A program made the position numbers and the translations under genes. From AB-629-J13 sp964518835 (GTDB lineage Bacteria > Fidelibacterota > Marinisomatia > Marinisomatales > AB-629-J13): a stretch of DNA of 10,284 bases. Below, piece by piece: positions 1 to 6,465 of the stretch. The DNA is taken from assembly GCA_964518835.1 (NCBI GenBank), contig CAZFKU010000052.1, positions 1-10,284 of the forward strand. The letters run 5' to 3'. The notes under the pieces were generated by a model. It was not told where the DNA came from. It ran no database searches and saw nothing but the letters and a program-made list of their open reading frames with translations. Every line of letters begins with the position of its first letter. Position 1 is the first letter of the stretch.

Positions 1-53
1 TGGAATTAATTTATTCCAAATTAAAACCCTACCGGAAATTACATAATTTTGTT

Positions 54-1127
54 TTAATTATAGTTTCGGTTTTTTTTCTTATCATAACTTTTGTAACTGA
101 ATACTTTTGTAAATGCAGTTGATTTTTTATCATCAACTTCCACTAATGGATAAATAAAAAAATTAACGAATTTATCTTCATATCCTTCCAAAACAAAATC
201 ACGCCCTACCATCATTTCCACTCGATTGTGATCTACAGTGCCAAAGTAATAATCAGACTTAGTTGAATCTTTGTCCGCTTCTGAAATGTCAACGGGAGTC
301 CAGCCTTGCCCAGCCACATAAAAATCTGCCCAGCAATGGTATCCCTTAATGTCTCCTTCAGAATTTTGTGGAATAGGAAAGCCCATGTGGAATCGTACCG
401 GGATTCCCAATGTTCGTCCCAGTGACATGAAGTATGAATGATAATCAGTGCAATTACCAACACCTACATCACATGCATAGACTGAATTACCCTTCCCAAA
501 TGTATAATTGCTTTTTTCTCTTTCTGCTTTTTGATACAGAGCAACCACATCATCCCTCTTCATGCCTTTTTGTCCATAAACTCCGTTTGAAGTCAACCAA
601 GGTTCTCGAAAATAAACATCATTAACGGTTTTCGGTTTAGCGTAGTGCATTCCTGAAAGAACGAAATTGTAAATTCCTCTTACATCATTTTTGGATAATT
701 GATTTTCCCGGATAATGGATGAAAATATATTCCCAACCGGAACAGTACTGTATGCTTCCAAATACAAGTGTGGATCTACATTTTTATAGGATACCTTACC
801 GTGTTCTTTGCGGGAAACATCAAATGTCATTGTTATGGTTTTGGATGCGATTGTACCGGAATCCTCACGGAAGTGAACATATTTGTTTCCGTGTGTTGTA
901 TCATCTTTCATTTCAAATGGAAGTCCATCCGATTGGATTTTTAAATTTGATATGGTTTGGACTTCATTACTTCGAGGTACGGGAATCCACAATTCAAGTT
1001 TTTTTCCAAAGGTAGGATCAATAGAAACCTCATAGGAAAAATGAAAAAACCGCATTTGATTCGGTGTGTGGTTATTCATTCCACATCCGGACATCATAAG
1101 GACAAAAATGAGTATATAATAACCCAT
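54..1127 (-). CDS. Transglutaminase-like lipoprotein
   Basis: Predicted 357-residue envelope protein with a transglutaminase-like (cysteine protease fold) core. The N-terminus is a short lipoprotein signal: a hydrophobic stretch at residues 5-12, then a lipobox-like MSGC with Cys15 as the likely lipidated residue. Residues about 27-105 are beta-rich with the 'LELWIPVPRS' pattern that often precedes such cores. The catalytic triad is visible as Cys226 (GNCTDYH), His264 (GYHCWADFY) and Asp280 (WTPVDISE), so the enzyme looks intact. Family members act as peptidases, amidases or crosslinkers; the substrate cannot be read from the sequence. The ATG at 1127 is the only ATG in frame after an upstream stop that gives a signal peptide, and there is no Shine-Dalgarno sequence. 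The gene stands alone, with no same-strand neighbour in the window. The fold is well supported; the function is not. Confidence 0.85.
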   Translation of the reverse strand: MGYYILIFVLMMSGCGMNNHTPNQMRFFHFSYEVSIDPTFGKKLELWIPVPRSNEVQTISNLKIQSDGLPFEMKDDTTHGNKYVHFREDSGTIASKTITMTFDVSRKEHGKVSYKNVDPHLYLEAYSTVPVGNIFSSIIRENQLSKNDVRGIYNFVLSGMHYAKPKTVNDVYFREPWLTSNGVYGQKGMKRDDVVALYQKAEREKSNYTFGKGNSVYACDVGVGNCTDYHSYFMSLGRTLGIPVRFHMGFPIPQNSEGDIKGYHCWADFYVAGQGWTPVDISEADKDSTKSDYYFGTVDHNRVEMMVGRDFVLEGYEDKFVNFFIYPLVEVDDKKSTAFTKVFSYKSYDKKKNRNYN

Positions 1128-1237
1128 TTTAATTAGATGGTTTTTTAGTAAATGAAATAGAATGATGAATCAACGGCAGGACTGAAAGATAAATGGGGTA
1201 TGTTTCTTGAAAACACATGATTGCGGAGAAGAATTTT

Positions 1238-1267
1238 ATAATAGCATTTTGATATTTTTGTTATCAA
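1238..1267 (-). promoter_or_regulatory. Candidate sigma70-like promoter for the transglutaminase gene
   Basis: Reading the minus strand, TTGATA (1267-1262) is followed after 18 bases by TATTAT (1243-1238). Each hexamer matches the sigma70 consensus at five of six positions. Transcription would begin near 1231 and leave a leader of about 100 bases before the ATG at 1127. The region is very AT-rich, so chance matches are likely and this stays a candidate. Confidence 0.35.
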
Positions 1268-1471
1268 CATCATTTTAATTTAGACTTAATTCGCTTAAGG
1301 ATTTAAATGGTTTTTCAAGATCAAGGGGGGAAACACTTTTTTCTTAGAATATTGCATAAAAAGGCATTACCATTCATTGGCTACAACTGATAAAATCAAT
1401 GTCTTGAAAAAATAGTTAAAAAAAAAATCTAAATATTTGATTTTTTAATACAGGACATGTATCTTTTATCC

Positions 1472-1590
1472 GCAATTGGTTTTGAAAATTAAATAATTTG
1501 TAACAAATCGGTTGGCAAGTTGAATCCTGCATGTGCTTTGCGGGTACCATTAAAGGCTCCAGGTTGGCGTTTGGAGCCTTTATTTATTTA
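1472..1590 (+). ncRNA. Possible short untranslated transcript upstream of ssrA
   Basis: A plus-strand transcript could start near 1472, just after TTGATT-N17-TATCTT, and end at the terminator at 1551-1582. It would be about 110-120 nt and contain two hairpins. The first is CCTGCA (1526-1531) pairing with TGCGGG (1539-1544) across a 7-nt loop; the second is the terminator. No open reading frame with a start fits inside. It does not resemble a known RNA family that I can recognise, including tRNA and 6S RNA. It is proposed only because the terminator has no plus-strand gene before it to terminate. The end could alternatively belong to a transcript arising further upstream. Confidence 0.25.
1551..1585 (+). 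terminator. Rho-independent terminator upstream of ssrA
   Basis: An 11-bp perfect stem (1551-1561 with 1572-1582, core AAAGGCTCCA/TGGAGCCTTT) with a 10-nt loop is followed by TTTATTTATTTA, an imperfect U-rich tail. Orientation favours the plus strand, because the tail is T-rich on that side. No plus-strand gene precedes it in the window. It may insulate ssrA from upstream transcription or end a short RNA. Confidence 0.65.
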
Positions 1591-1599
1591 CAGTAAATT
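1571..1599 (+). promoter_or_regulatory. ssrA: Weak candidate ssrA promoter
   Basis: TTGGAG (1571-1576) is separated by 17 bases from TAAATT (1594-1599). Matches to the sigma70 consensus are only three and four of six. A start near 1606 would give a short leader removed at 1618, consistent with 5' processing of pre-tmRNA by RNase P. The -35 would lie inside the terminator stem. No better candidate is visible directly before the gene. Confidence 0.2.
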
Positions 1600-1617
1600 T
1601 AATTGTTTTTTGAAAAT

Positions 1618-1968
1618 GGGGGCGACCGGTTTCGACGGGACAAGAGATAGGTTAAACGGCATGCCGAGGCTCCGCAACCTCGTAAATCAGGCGGACCATC
1701 TTATAAGTGCCGATTACGGCCAAGTTGCTTACGCTTAATTGACGTAAGTCGTCCTGGATAGAATGAGTCTGTGGTTTAATCTAAGGGCGTCGACTACGCA
1801 GACTGGTTTCCAATCTTGTTCGGGTATTGGAAATGAGATTAACCGGACTGGTTTCAAAGATATGGGGTTTTCCGGCATACTTTGGAATAAGACAAACCCG
1901 GAGAACTAAGCATGTAGAAGTTTTTCAAATCTCTGTTTCGGACGGGAGTTCGATTCTCCCCGCCTCCA
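1618..1968 (+). ncRNA. ssrA: Transfer-messenger RNA (tmRNA)
   Basis: One-piece tmRNA of 351 nt that, with SmpB, rescues stalled ribosomes and tags the nascent peptide for proteolysis. The acceptor stem pairs GGGGGCG (1618-1624) with CGCCTCC (1961-1967), including one G-U, and A1968 is the discriminator. CCA is not encoded. The T-arm is GGGAG-TTCGATT-CTCCC (1944-1960). The conserved TTCGACGGG lies at 1631-1639 and CTAAGCATGTAG at 1906-1917. PK1 forms from CGAGG (1665-1669)/CCTCG (1678-1682) and TCCGC (1671-1675)/GCGGA (1691-1695). Further helices are AGTCTG (1766-1771)/CAGACT (1799-1804), TTTCCAAT (1807-1814)/ATTGGAAA (1826-1833) and a last H-type pseudoknot: GGGTTT (1865-1870)/AAACCC (1894-1899), with TCC (1871-1873)/GGA (1900-1902). 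The match to tmRNA architecture is unambiguous. No strong terminator is visible after it. Confidence 0.97.
1709..1738 (+). other. ssrA: tmRNA proteolysis-tag reading frame (ADYGQVAYA)
   Basis: The tag frame starts at a GCC resume codon (1709-1711), 14 nt after the end of PK1, and runs GCC GAT TAC GGC CAA GTT GCT TAC GCT TAA. It encodes ADYGQVAYA, to which the Ala carried by tmRNA adds one residue. An A sits 4 nt before the resume codon, as in Escherichia coli. The stop codon is enclosed by a 6-bp stem, CTTACG (1728-1733) with CGTAAG (1743-1748), the usual position of the helix after the tag. The ending AYA departs from the common LAA/VAA. The frame is well supported; the exact resume codon is inferred by analogy. 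Confidence 0.85.
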
Positions 1969-2111
1969 CTCAATTACTACGTTGTAAAAAATTTTGTTAC
2001 GACCTGTAAACTCGCCTTCCCTATTATAAGATTACCTTATGCGTTTTAAAAAGTGAAAGAAAACCGATAAGATTTACTGGAATTACAAGAAATCTAATTG
2101 AAACATTAAAA

Positions 2112-2741
2112 GTGAAACAATCGAAAAAAGAACTAATGAAATATGCTGTTTTTCTGGCTGTAATTACAGTAGGTTATAATTTAATCGAAGGGATTGCATC
2201 TGTATTCTTTGGACACAATGACCATACACTTGTACTATTAGGATTTGGTTTGGATTCTTTCGTGGAGGTCATTTCTGGAATTGGCATTTGGCACATGATC
2301 TTGCGAATCAGAAAAAATGAAGATGAAATTCGTGACACCTTTGAAAAACGAGCTTTAAACATAACCGGCTTTTCATTTTTTCTGCTGACAGTGGGCTTGG
2401 TTCTTTCGTCCGTATATATTCTTTGGACTGGAGTTCAGCCAGAAACCACTTTTTGGGGTGTAGTGATTTCCGGATTATCATTGGGAGTCATGTGGTGGCT
2501 CATTCGTGAAAAGAAAATTGTAGGGAAGGCTTTGAATTCAAACGCAATTATTGCCGATGCCCACTGTACACGAACCTGCCTGCAATTATCAGTTGTATTG
2601 TTGGCAGCAAGTTTAGGATATGAATTATTTAAAATAAATAGTATTGATGCAGTTGGATCCCTTCTTATTGCAGGGATTTCTTTTCGTGAAGGAAGAGGGG
2701 CATTTGAAAAAGCGAGAAATGCAGATGGGTGTTGTGACTAA
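2112..2741 (+). CDS. Small CDF-like cation transporter (membrane domain only)
   Basis: A 209-residue polytopic inner-membrane protein resembling the transmembrane domain of cation diffusion facilitators. About six helices are apparent (near residues 10-32, 38-64, 83-105, 112-131, 153-171, 176-190). Conserved polar residues sit in the membrane: N23/E26 in helix 1, D48-x3-E52 (GFGLDSFVEV) in helix 2 and D149 with H151, C152 and C156 (ADAHCTRTC) before and in helix 5. This pattern matches the roughly 200-residue 'cation transporter' group that lacks the C-terminal cytosolic metal-sensing domain of classical CDFs, so it is full length for its group rather than truncated. The tail ends GCCD, a possible metal ligand. 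The metal is unknown. The start is GTG at 2112; an in-frame ATG at 2136 is a realistic alternative, and neither has a clear Shine-Dalgarno sequence. It converges with the marC pseudogene 24 bases away. Confidence 0.8.
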   Translation: MKQSKKELMKYAVFLAVITVGYNLIEGIASVFFGHNDHTLVLLGFGLDSFVEVISGIGIWHMILRIRKNEDEIRDTFEKRALNITGFSFFLLTVGLVLSSVYILWTGVQPETTFWGVVISGLSLGVMWWLIREKKIVGKALNSNAIIADAHCTRTCLQLSVVLLAASLGYELFKINSIDAVGSLLIAGISFREGRGAFEKARNADGCCD

Positions 2742-2765
2742 ATAACTGTTGTCATTTTCACAAAA

Positions 2766-3412
2766 TTATATTTTTGATTGAATGACATTAGCCAATACAG
2801 CTGTCACCCCATTAATAACAAATTGTACCGCAATGACCATAAGGAATATTCCCATAATCCGCTGAATAATTCGCAATCCCGTTGTTCCGAATTTAGCAGA
2901 TAATTTGTCAGCACCCCTTAAAAAAATGTTAAAATCAGAGTATACAGGATTGCGAATATTAAAATTCCGTAATCCATAACACTGTGGGCTTCTCCGGATA
3001 AAATCATGGATGCAGTGATAGCTCCCGGTCCTGCAATCACCGGAATACCGATTGAACTTATGGCAATTTCATCATTATCCAAACCCTCTTCTGTTTCTTT
3101 GGGGGTAGATCTACCACGGGAAATTTTAGCATCCAGCATTCGTAATCCTGTCCGAAAAAAAATAATTCCTCCCATGATGCGGAATGCATCAACAGTGAGA
3201 GAGTAAAATTTAAAAATATACGTTCCAACCAATGCAAAAATGATAAGAATCAAAGTAGCGGTGATGGTCCCCTTCTTTGCAATTCTTATCCTGTCTTTCT
3301 GTTCAAACCTTTTCGTTAACACCAGAAAAAGAGGTGCCATCCCCAGTGGATTCACCAATGAAACCAACGTAGAAAGACAAAAAAATTAATACTCCAACGA
3401 CTCAATAGACAT
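2766..3412 (-). pseudogene. marC: MarC-family membrane protein, disrupted (premature stop and frameshift)
   Basis: Remnant of a MarC-family (UPF0056) polytopic membrane protein whose transport role is poorly defined. The signature NPLG lies near the N-terminus and IPVIAGPGAIT in the middle. The natural start is probably the ATG at 3412-3410, which overlaps the argS stop as TGATG. From there codon 9 is TAA (3388-3386), after which the frame continues FFCLSTLVSLVNPLG as expected for the family. A second lesion lies in the T7 run (plus-strand A7 at 2920-2926). The frame stops at 2918, while the family C-terminus (GADKLSAKFG...RIMGIFLMVIAVQFVINGV) continues in the -1 frame to TAA at 2768-2766. 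Adding one T restores it, for about 215 codons overall. An uninterrupted piece (3367-2918) could be made from a TTG start but would lack most of helix 1. Both lesions abut 7-base homopolymers, so sequencing error is possible. Confidence 0.8.
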
Positions 3413-5040
3413 CACATTCGTTCTGGAGCTGAAATCCCTAAAATACCTAATCCATTTGAAAGGACCAGTTTTACTGCTGAAATTAATTTTAATCGAGAAT
3501 TTGTGAGAGATTTATCTTCGGTTACTACACGGCAGTCTGCATAAAATTTGTGATATTTTGTTGCTAAAGTCTGGAGATAAGTTGAAATGTTTTGAGGTTC
3601 CAAGGAGTCCAAAACATTTTCCATAACTTCGGAAAAATTATGCAACGTCTTGATCAAATCCAGCTCCGATGGATGCTCAAGAAGTGATGGATTAAAATTT
3701 TCTGTGAAGGATACCCCACTTTTTTCTGCATATCGAATTGTATTGCAAATCCGAGCATGGGCATATTGAAGATAAAAAACAGGATTTTTTTCAGATTGAT
3801 CTTTTGCTAAATCCATATCAAAATTCAGATGACTGTTCATACTTCTCATGATGAAAAAATAGCGCACAACATCTTTATCCAATTGATCGATCAATTCTTG
3901 CAAAGTAACATACTCTGCTTTTCGAGTGGACATTTTTATTTTTTCTCCACCCTTTACTAAAGTAACAAATTGGTGAATGCAGACCCTTACCCGTTCCGTA
4001 TTGTAATTCAATGTTTCAAGGGCAGCCAAAACATCCGGAAAAGTGTCAACATGATCAGCGCCAAAAATATCAATTATGAGATTGTAATTTCTTTCAAATT
4101 TATTTCTGTGGTAAGCAGTGTCAGGAAGCCTGTAAGTAGGTTCACCTGTGTTTTTAATATAAACCCTGTCTTGTGCTTTTCCTATTGCGGTAGCTTTAAA
4201 CCAGGTGGCACCATCTTTCTCATAAATCAAGTCTTTTTCTTTAAGGTCTTTTAGTATTTTTTCAATTGCGCCTGAGTCATAAAAGGATTTTTCATTCACA
4301 AAAGAATCGTGTTGGATTTCCAGAGATAAGAGAGTTTCTTTTATATGCTGAAATATTGACTCTTCCGCTTCTTCTCTAAATATTGGGTCCTCCGCATCGA
4401 GGTTTTTTCCATGGGTTTGAAGGATATTTTTAGCAATATCCCTAATATATTCACCTTGATATCCGTCTTCCGGGAATTCTGTGGAAGGATTTATTTCCTG
4501 AAAATAACGAGCAGATACGGAGTCAGATAACATTCGCATCTGTCGTCCTGCGTCATTGTAATAATATTCCCGTGTTACCTTAAATCCGTGCCATTCGAGA
4601 ATTTTTGAAATAGTATCACCCAACACTGCTTGTCTCCCGTGTCCTACGGTCAGGGGACCCGTTGGATTTGCAGAGACAAATTCCACATTGGCTGTTTTAC
4701 CAACTCCAATTGAGGATTTCCCTAAGCTGTTTTTCTGTTCCAGAATATCAGATAGGAATGATTGGTAATATTTCGTGGATATGAAAAAATTGACAAACCC
4801 TGGAGGAGTCACATTGGTGTGGGAAACCCAATCAGCGTTTATACGTAATTTATCATTAATTGTTTGTGCAAGTTGGACCGGATTTTCTTTCACTTCCTTT
4901 GCCAGAAGGAGCGCAACATTACAGGAAAAATCACCAAACTCCGGATTTTTTGGATGTTCGAGGGTGATGGGTTTTTCAGGAAGATCTAAAGCGGAAAGAA
5001 CTTCAGCTAATGCTTCAGACAGATGTGTTTTCAGGTTCAT
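3412..5040 (-). CDS. argS: Arginyl-tRNA synthetase
   Basis: Class I aminoacyl-tRNA synthetase charging tRNA-Arg with arginine in the cytoplasm; 542 residues, near the usual 540-580. Residues about 1-90 are the ArgS N-terminal additional domain that contacts the tRNA D-loop. The catalytic Rossmann core carries the first signature as NPTGPLTVGHGR (125-136), where Thr replaces the first His of HIGH, and KMSTR (369-373) in place of KMSKS. The DALR-type anticodon-binding domain starts near QYAHARICN (425-433), and the protein ends APERM as many ArgS do. The ATG at 5040 lies inside rsfS (26-base overlap, different frame), implying translational coupling. Its TGA overlaps the start of marC by one base. 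No Shine-Dalgarno sequence is visible. Identity is secure. Confidence 0.97.
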   Translation of the reverse strand: MNLKTHLSEALAEVLSALDLPEKPITLEHPKNPEFGDFSCNVALLLAKEVKENPVQLAQTINDKLRINADWVSHTNVTPPGFVNFFISTKYYQSFLSDILEQKNSLGKSSIGVGKTANVEFVSANPTGPLTVGHGRQAVLGDTISKILEWHGFKVTREYYYNDAGRQMRMLSDSVSARYFQEINPSTEFPEDGYQGEYIRDIAKNILQTHGKNLDAEDPIFREEAEESIFQHIKETLLSLEIQHDSFVNEKSFYDSGAIEKILKDLKEKDLIYEKDGATWFKATAIGKAQDRVYIKNTGEPTYRLPDTAYHRNKFERNYNLIIDIFGADHVDTFPDVLAALETLNYNTERVRVCIHQFVTLVKGGEKIKMSTRKAEYVTLQELIDQLDKDVVRYFFIMRSMNSHLNFDMDLAKDQSEKNPVFYLQYAHARICNTIRYAEKSGVSFTENFNPSLLEHPSELDLIKTLHNFSEVMENVLDSLEPQNISTYLQTLATKYHKFYADCRVVTEDKSLTNSRLKLISAVKLVLSNGLGILGISAPERM

Positions 5041-5371
5041 CTGTGATCATCCACGAAGGTGCATCTCCCCAAAGTTTATCTAAAGAGTAATATTCCCTTT
5101 CACTGGTGCGAAAAATGTGAATGACAACATCCACGTAATCAAGCAAAACCCAGTAGCGATGTTCATATCCTTCGATTTTCCATGGTTTGTGAGGAGTTCC
5201 TTTTCTCACCGCATCTGCAATAGATTTAACCTGAATATCCGTATCTGCTGAACAGATCATAAAGTAATCTGTGATACTGGTTAGTTTGCGGACATCAATA
5301 GCTTGGACATGTTCCGCCTTTTTTGAAAGGACCAGTTGACCTGCCAGGTCCAGTAAATCATGGGAATTCAA
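5015..5371 (-). CDS. rsfS: Ribosomal silencing factor RsfS
   Basis: A 118-residue RsfS/Iojap-family protein that binds uL14 on the 50S subunit and blocks joining with 30S, lowering translation in starvation or stationary phase. Family blocks are clear: ITDYFMICSA (residues 32-41), the EGYEHRYWVLLDYVDVVIHIF region and YYSLDKLWGDAP close to the end. Length is typical (about 105-130). The start is a TTG at 5371: the in-frame stretch upstream reaches a TGA within five codons with no ATG or GTG, and the nearby ATG in CCCATG is out of frame. The 15-base gap after the LytR_C gene and the 26-base overlap into argS place it mid-operon. No Shine-Dalgarno sequence is visible. Identity is secure; the start is the only reasonable choice. 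Confidence 0.94.
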   Translation of the reverse strand: MNSHDLLDLAGQLVLSKKAEHVQAIDVRKLTSITDYFMICSADTDIQVKSIADAVRKGTPHKPWKIEGYEHRYWVLLDYVDVVIHIFRTSEREYYSLDKLWGDAPSWMITDEPENTSV

Positions 5372-5386
5372 TATGTATAAAGTAAA

Positions 5387-5959
5387 TCAGTTTTGATTTT
5401 GCCAAAATTCCATGACTGGTTTTATGGAAGTATAATCACTTCCAATTATCACTGTCAGATCAAATTCTGAACCGGAATCGGGTTTGTTCAAAATGTGATT
5501 TTTATCTTTTAAATCAAACCCTAATAAGGAAGACACTTTGTCCAAAATTTGGATATCTCCTGTCCTGGAAATGATAAGGGTATGGGTATAATTATAGTGG
5601 TCTGCATCATCTGAATTCAGCACATCAATATTATTGTCTCTCAAGTATCGTGAGAATTTTCCCGCAATCCCCTGGATCCCGCATCCGTTTAACACTTCTA
5701 CCTGAGATTCATCGATGGGATTATTTTCATAAATGGTTGAGAGAGGAGGAGGATTTGACGTAGGGGGAAAGGTAATTTCAAAAGATTTTCCGTTATGCAT
5801 CTGTTTGGTTGAAAATGAATAAATAAAGACTCCGATAAATACAGTCAGGATAAAAATCAGAGAATTAAGGAAGATATTCTTGATAGAAGTATCTTTCGAA
5901 TTTTTAGATTTACTTTTTTTAAGATTCCGGGAAGATTTCCGTCCGAAAAATGGAGACAT
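5387..5959 (-). CDS. Membrane-anchored LytR C-terminal-domain protein
   Basis: A 190-residue protein with a Lys/Ser-rich N-terminus (residues 5-27), one transmembrane helix (about 29-49), a Pro-rich linker (64-73) and a LytR_C-like domain at about 86-176. That domain is recognised by VEVLNGCGIQGIAGKFSRYLR, the central HTLIISRTGD and the final VIIGSDY. There is no LCP (LytR-CpsA-Psr) phosphotransferase domain, so it is the free-standing form. The charge distribution suggests an inside N-terminus with the domain in the periplasm. LytR_C function is unknown; a cell-wall or envelope link is by association only. It sits 7 bases after the preceding small protein gene and 15 before rsfS. Free-standing LytR_C genes next to rsfS are familiar in several bacterial groups, which supports the assignment. 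The ATG start is clear. Confidence 0.8.
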   Translation of the reverse strand: MSPFFGRKSSRNLKKSKSKNSKDTSIKNIFLNSLIFILTVFIGVFIYSFSTKQMHNGKSFEITFPPTSNPPPLSTIYENNPIDESQVEVLNGCGIQGIAGKFSRYLRDNNIDVLNSDDADHYNYTHTLIISRTGDIQILDKVSSLLGFDLKDKNHILNKPDSGSEFDLTVIIGSDYTSIKPVMEFWQNQN

Positions 5960-5966
5960 TCGTATT

Positions 5967-6410
5967 TTATTTACCTTGATTCAGAGAAAATGGAGAAAAT
6001 GATCTTCGGTAATTGAACGGTAGTTTTTGAACAGAAAATTGAATCATGGAATTTTTTGATGGTTTATATGAAAGACTGAGGTCATACCCGATTTCACCCT
6101 GCTGGCCCAAAGTCCCTGGGGTTTGAAAGAGTGTAAAATTGGAATGCAGCATTAGATTTGGTTTGAGCAGGTACGATATTGAATTTGTGTAACTGCTTGT
6201 ATTAAATGACTTTCCACCCAGACTACTGATACTGAAGTTAAAACCGTGATTCATTTGCAGTCGGTCAGGTGAAAAAAGAGGAGATGATGAGGAATTACCC
6301 AAACCCATTAGGGGAAAGGTACTCATATCCGGTATATCTTTTTTAAATTGACCAAAGATAACACTACCAGTCAACAGAAAAATGGAGATTTGAAATAAAA
6401 TTCGTCTCAT
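5967..6410 (-). CDS. Small secreted or outer-membrane protein of unknown function
   Basis: I do not recognise this protein. The frame opens at 6491 inside mnmA, but the ATG at 6410 is preferred. It gives a clean signal peptide, MRRILFQISIFLLTGSVIFG followed by Q (cleavage likely after residue 20), and leaves 147 residues in all. The mature part has alternating hydrophobic and polar residues suggesting amphipathic beta strands (for example NHGFNFSISSL, TNSISYLLKPNLMLHSNFTLF, EIGYDLSLSYK and MIQFSVQKLPF). It is rich in Ser, Asn and Phe, and resembles a small outer-membrane barrel or part of one. No catalytic motif is visible and the only cysteines of the longer frame lie before the chosen start. 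It sits 55 bases after mnmA and 7 before the LytR_C gene, co-directional with both. The localisation is inferred from composition. Confidence 0.65.
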   Translation of the reverse strand: MRRILFQISIFLLTGSVIFGQFKKDIPDMSTFPLMGLGNSSSSPLFSPDRLQMNHGFNFSISSLGGKSFNTSSYTNSISYLLKPNLMLHSNFTLFQTPGTLGQQGEIGYDLSLSYKPSKNSMIQFSVQKLPFNYRRSFSPFSLNQGK

Positions 6411-6465
6411 ATTCAAAAGGTAAAATACAATGAATTTTAACAAGGGGGAAATTGAAACCTTCGAT

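Larger units (their letters stand above)
1128..1617. other. AT-rich intergenic region without a coding gene
   Basis: These 490 bases between the transglutaminase gene and ssrA hold no credible coding gene: frames are short and lack recognisable protein signatures. Seen within it are a minus-strand promoter candidate (1238-1267), a weak plus-strand promoter candidate (TTGATT 1437-1442, 17 bases, TATCTT 1460-1465), a hairpin at 1526-1544 and a strong terminator hairpin at 1551-1582. A 7-base direct repeat GGTTGGC occurs at 1510-1516 and again in the terminator loop at 1562-1568. I see nothing notable between about 1280 and 1430. Confidence 0.6.

Noticed and set aside
1..18. Inverted repeat TGGAAT / ATTCCA at the left edge
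   Set aside because: A 6-bp AT-rich stem with no T-run in the right place; too weak for a terminator and without a partner site for an operator or mobile-element end.
1501..1550. tRNA-like 3' fragment (GTTGAATCCTGC ... GGTACCA) before ssrA
   Set aside because: Neither a T-loop with a proper 5-bp stem nor an acceptor partner can be found, so it is not a tRNA or an attachment-site remnant.
1520..1738. A 72-codon plus-strand reading frame ending at the tmRNA tag stop
   Set aside because: It runs through the terminator hairpin and the folded 5' part of tmRNA; only its last nine codons (the tag) are translated as part of trans-translation.
1827..2009. A 60-codon plus-strand frame across the tmRNA 3' half
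   Set aside because: It lies over the conserved tmRNA pseudoknots and tRNA-like domain, and the predicted protein has no family features.
1969..2020. Terminator for ssrA in the AT-rich stretch after the tmRNA
   Set aside because: The GTAAAAAATTTTGTTAC region forms only a mismatched, GC-poor stem, so no terminator is claimed.
3970..4254. Plus-strand frame opposite argS (also at 4775-5083), and similar frames opposite mnmA, the desulfurase and the phosphoesterase
   Set aside because: These are antisense shadows of well-identified genes and their translations show no family motifs.
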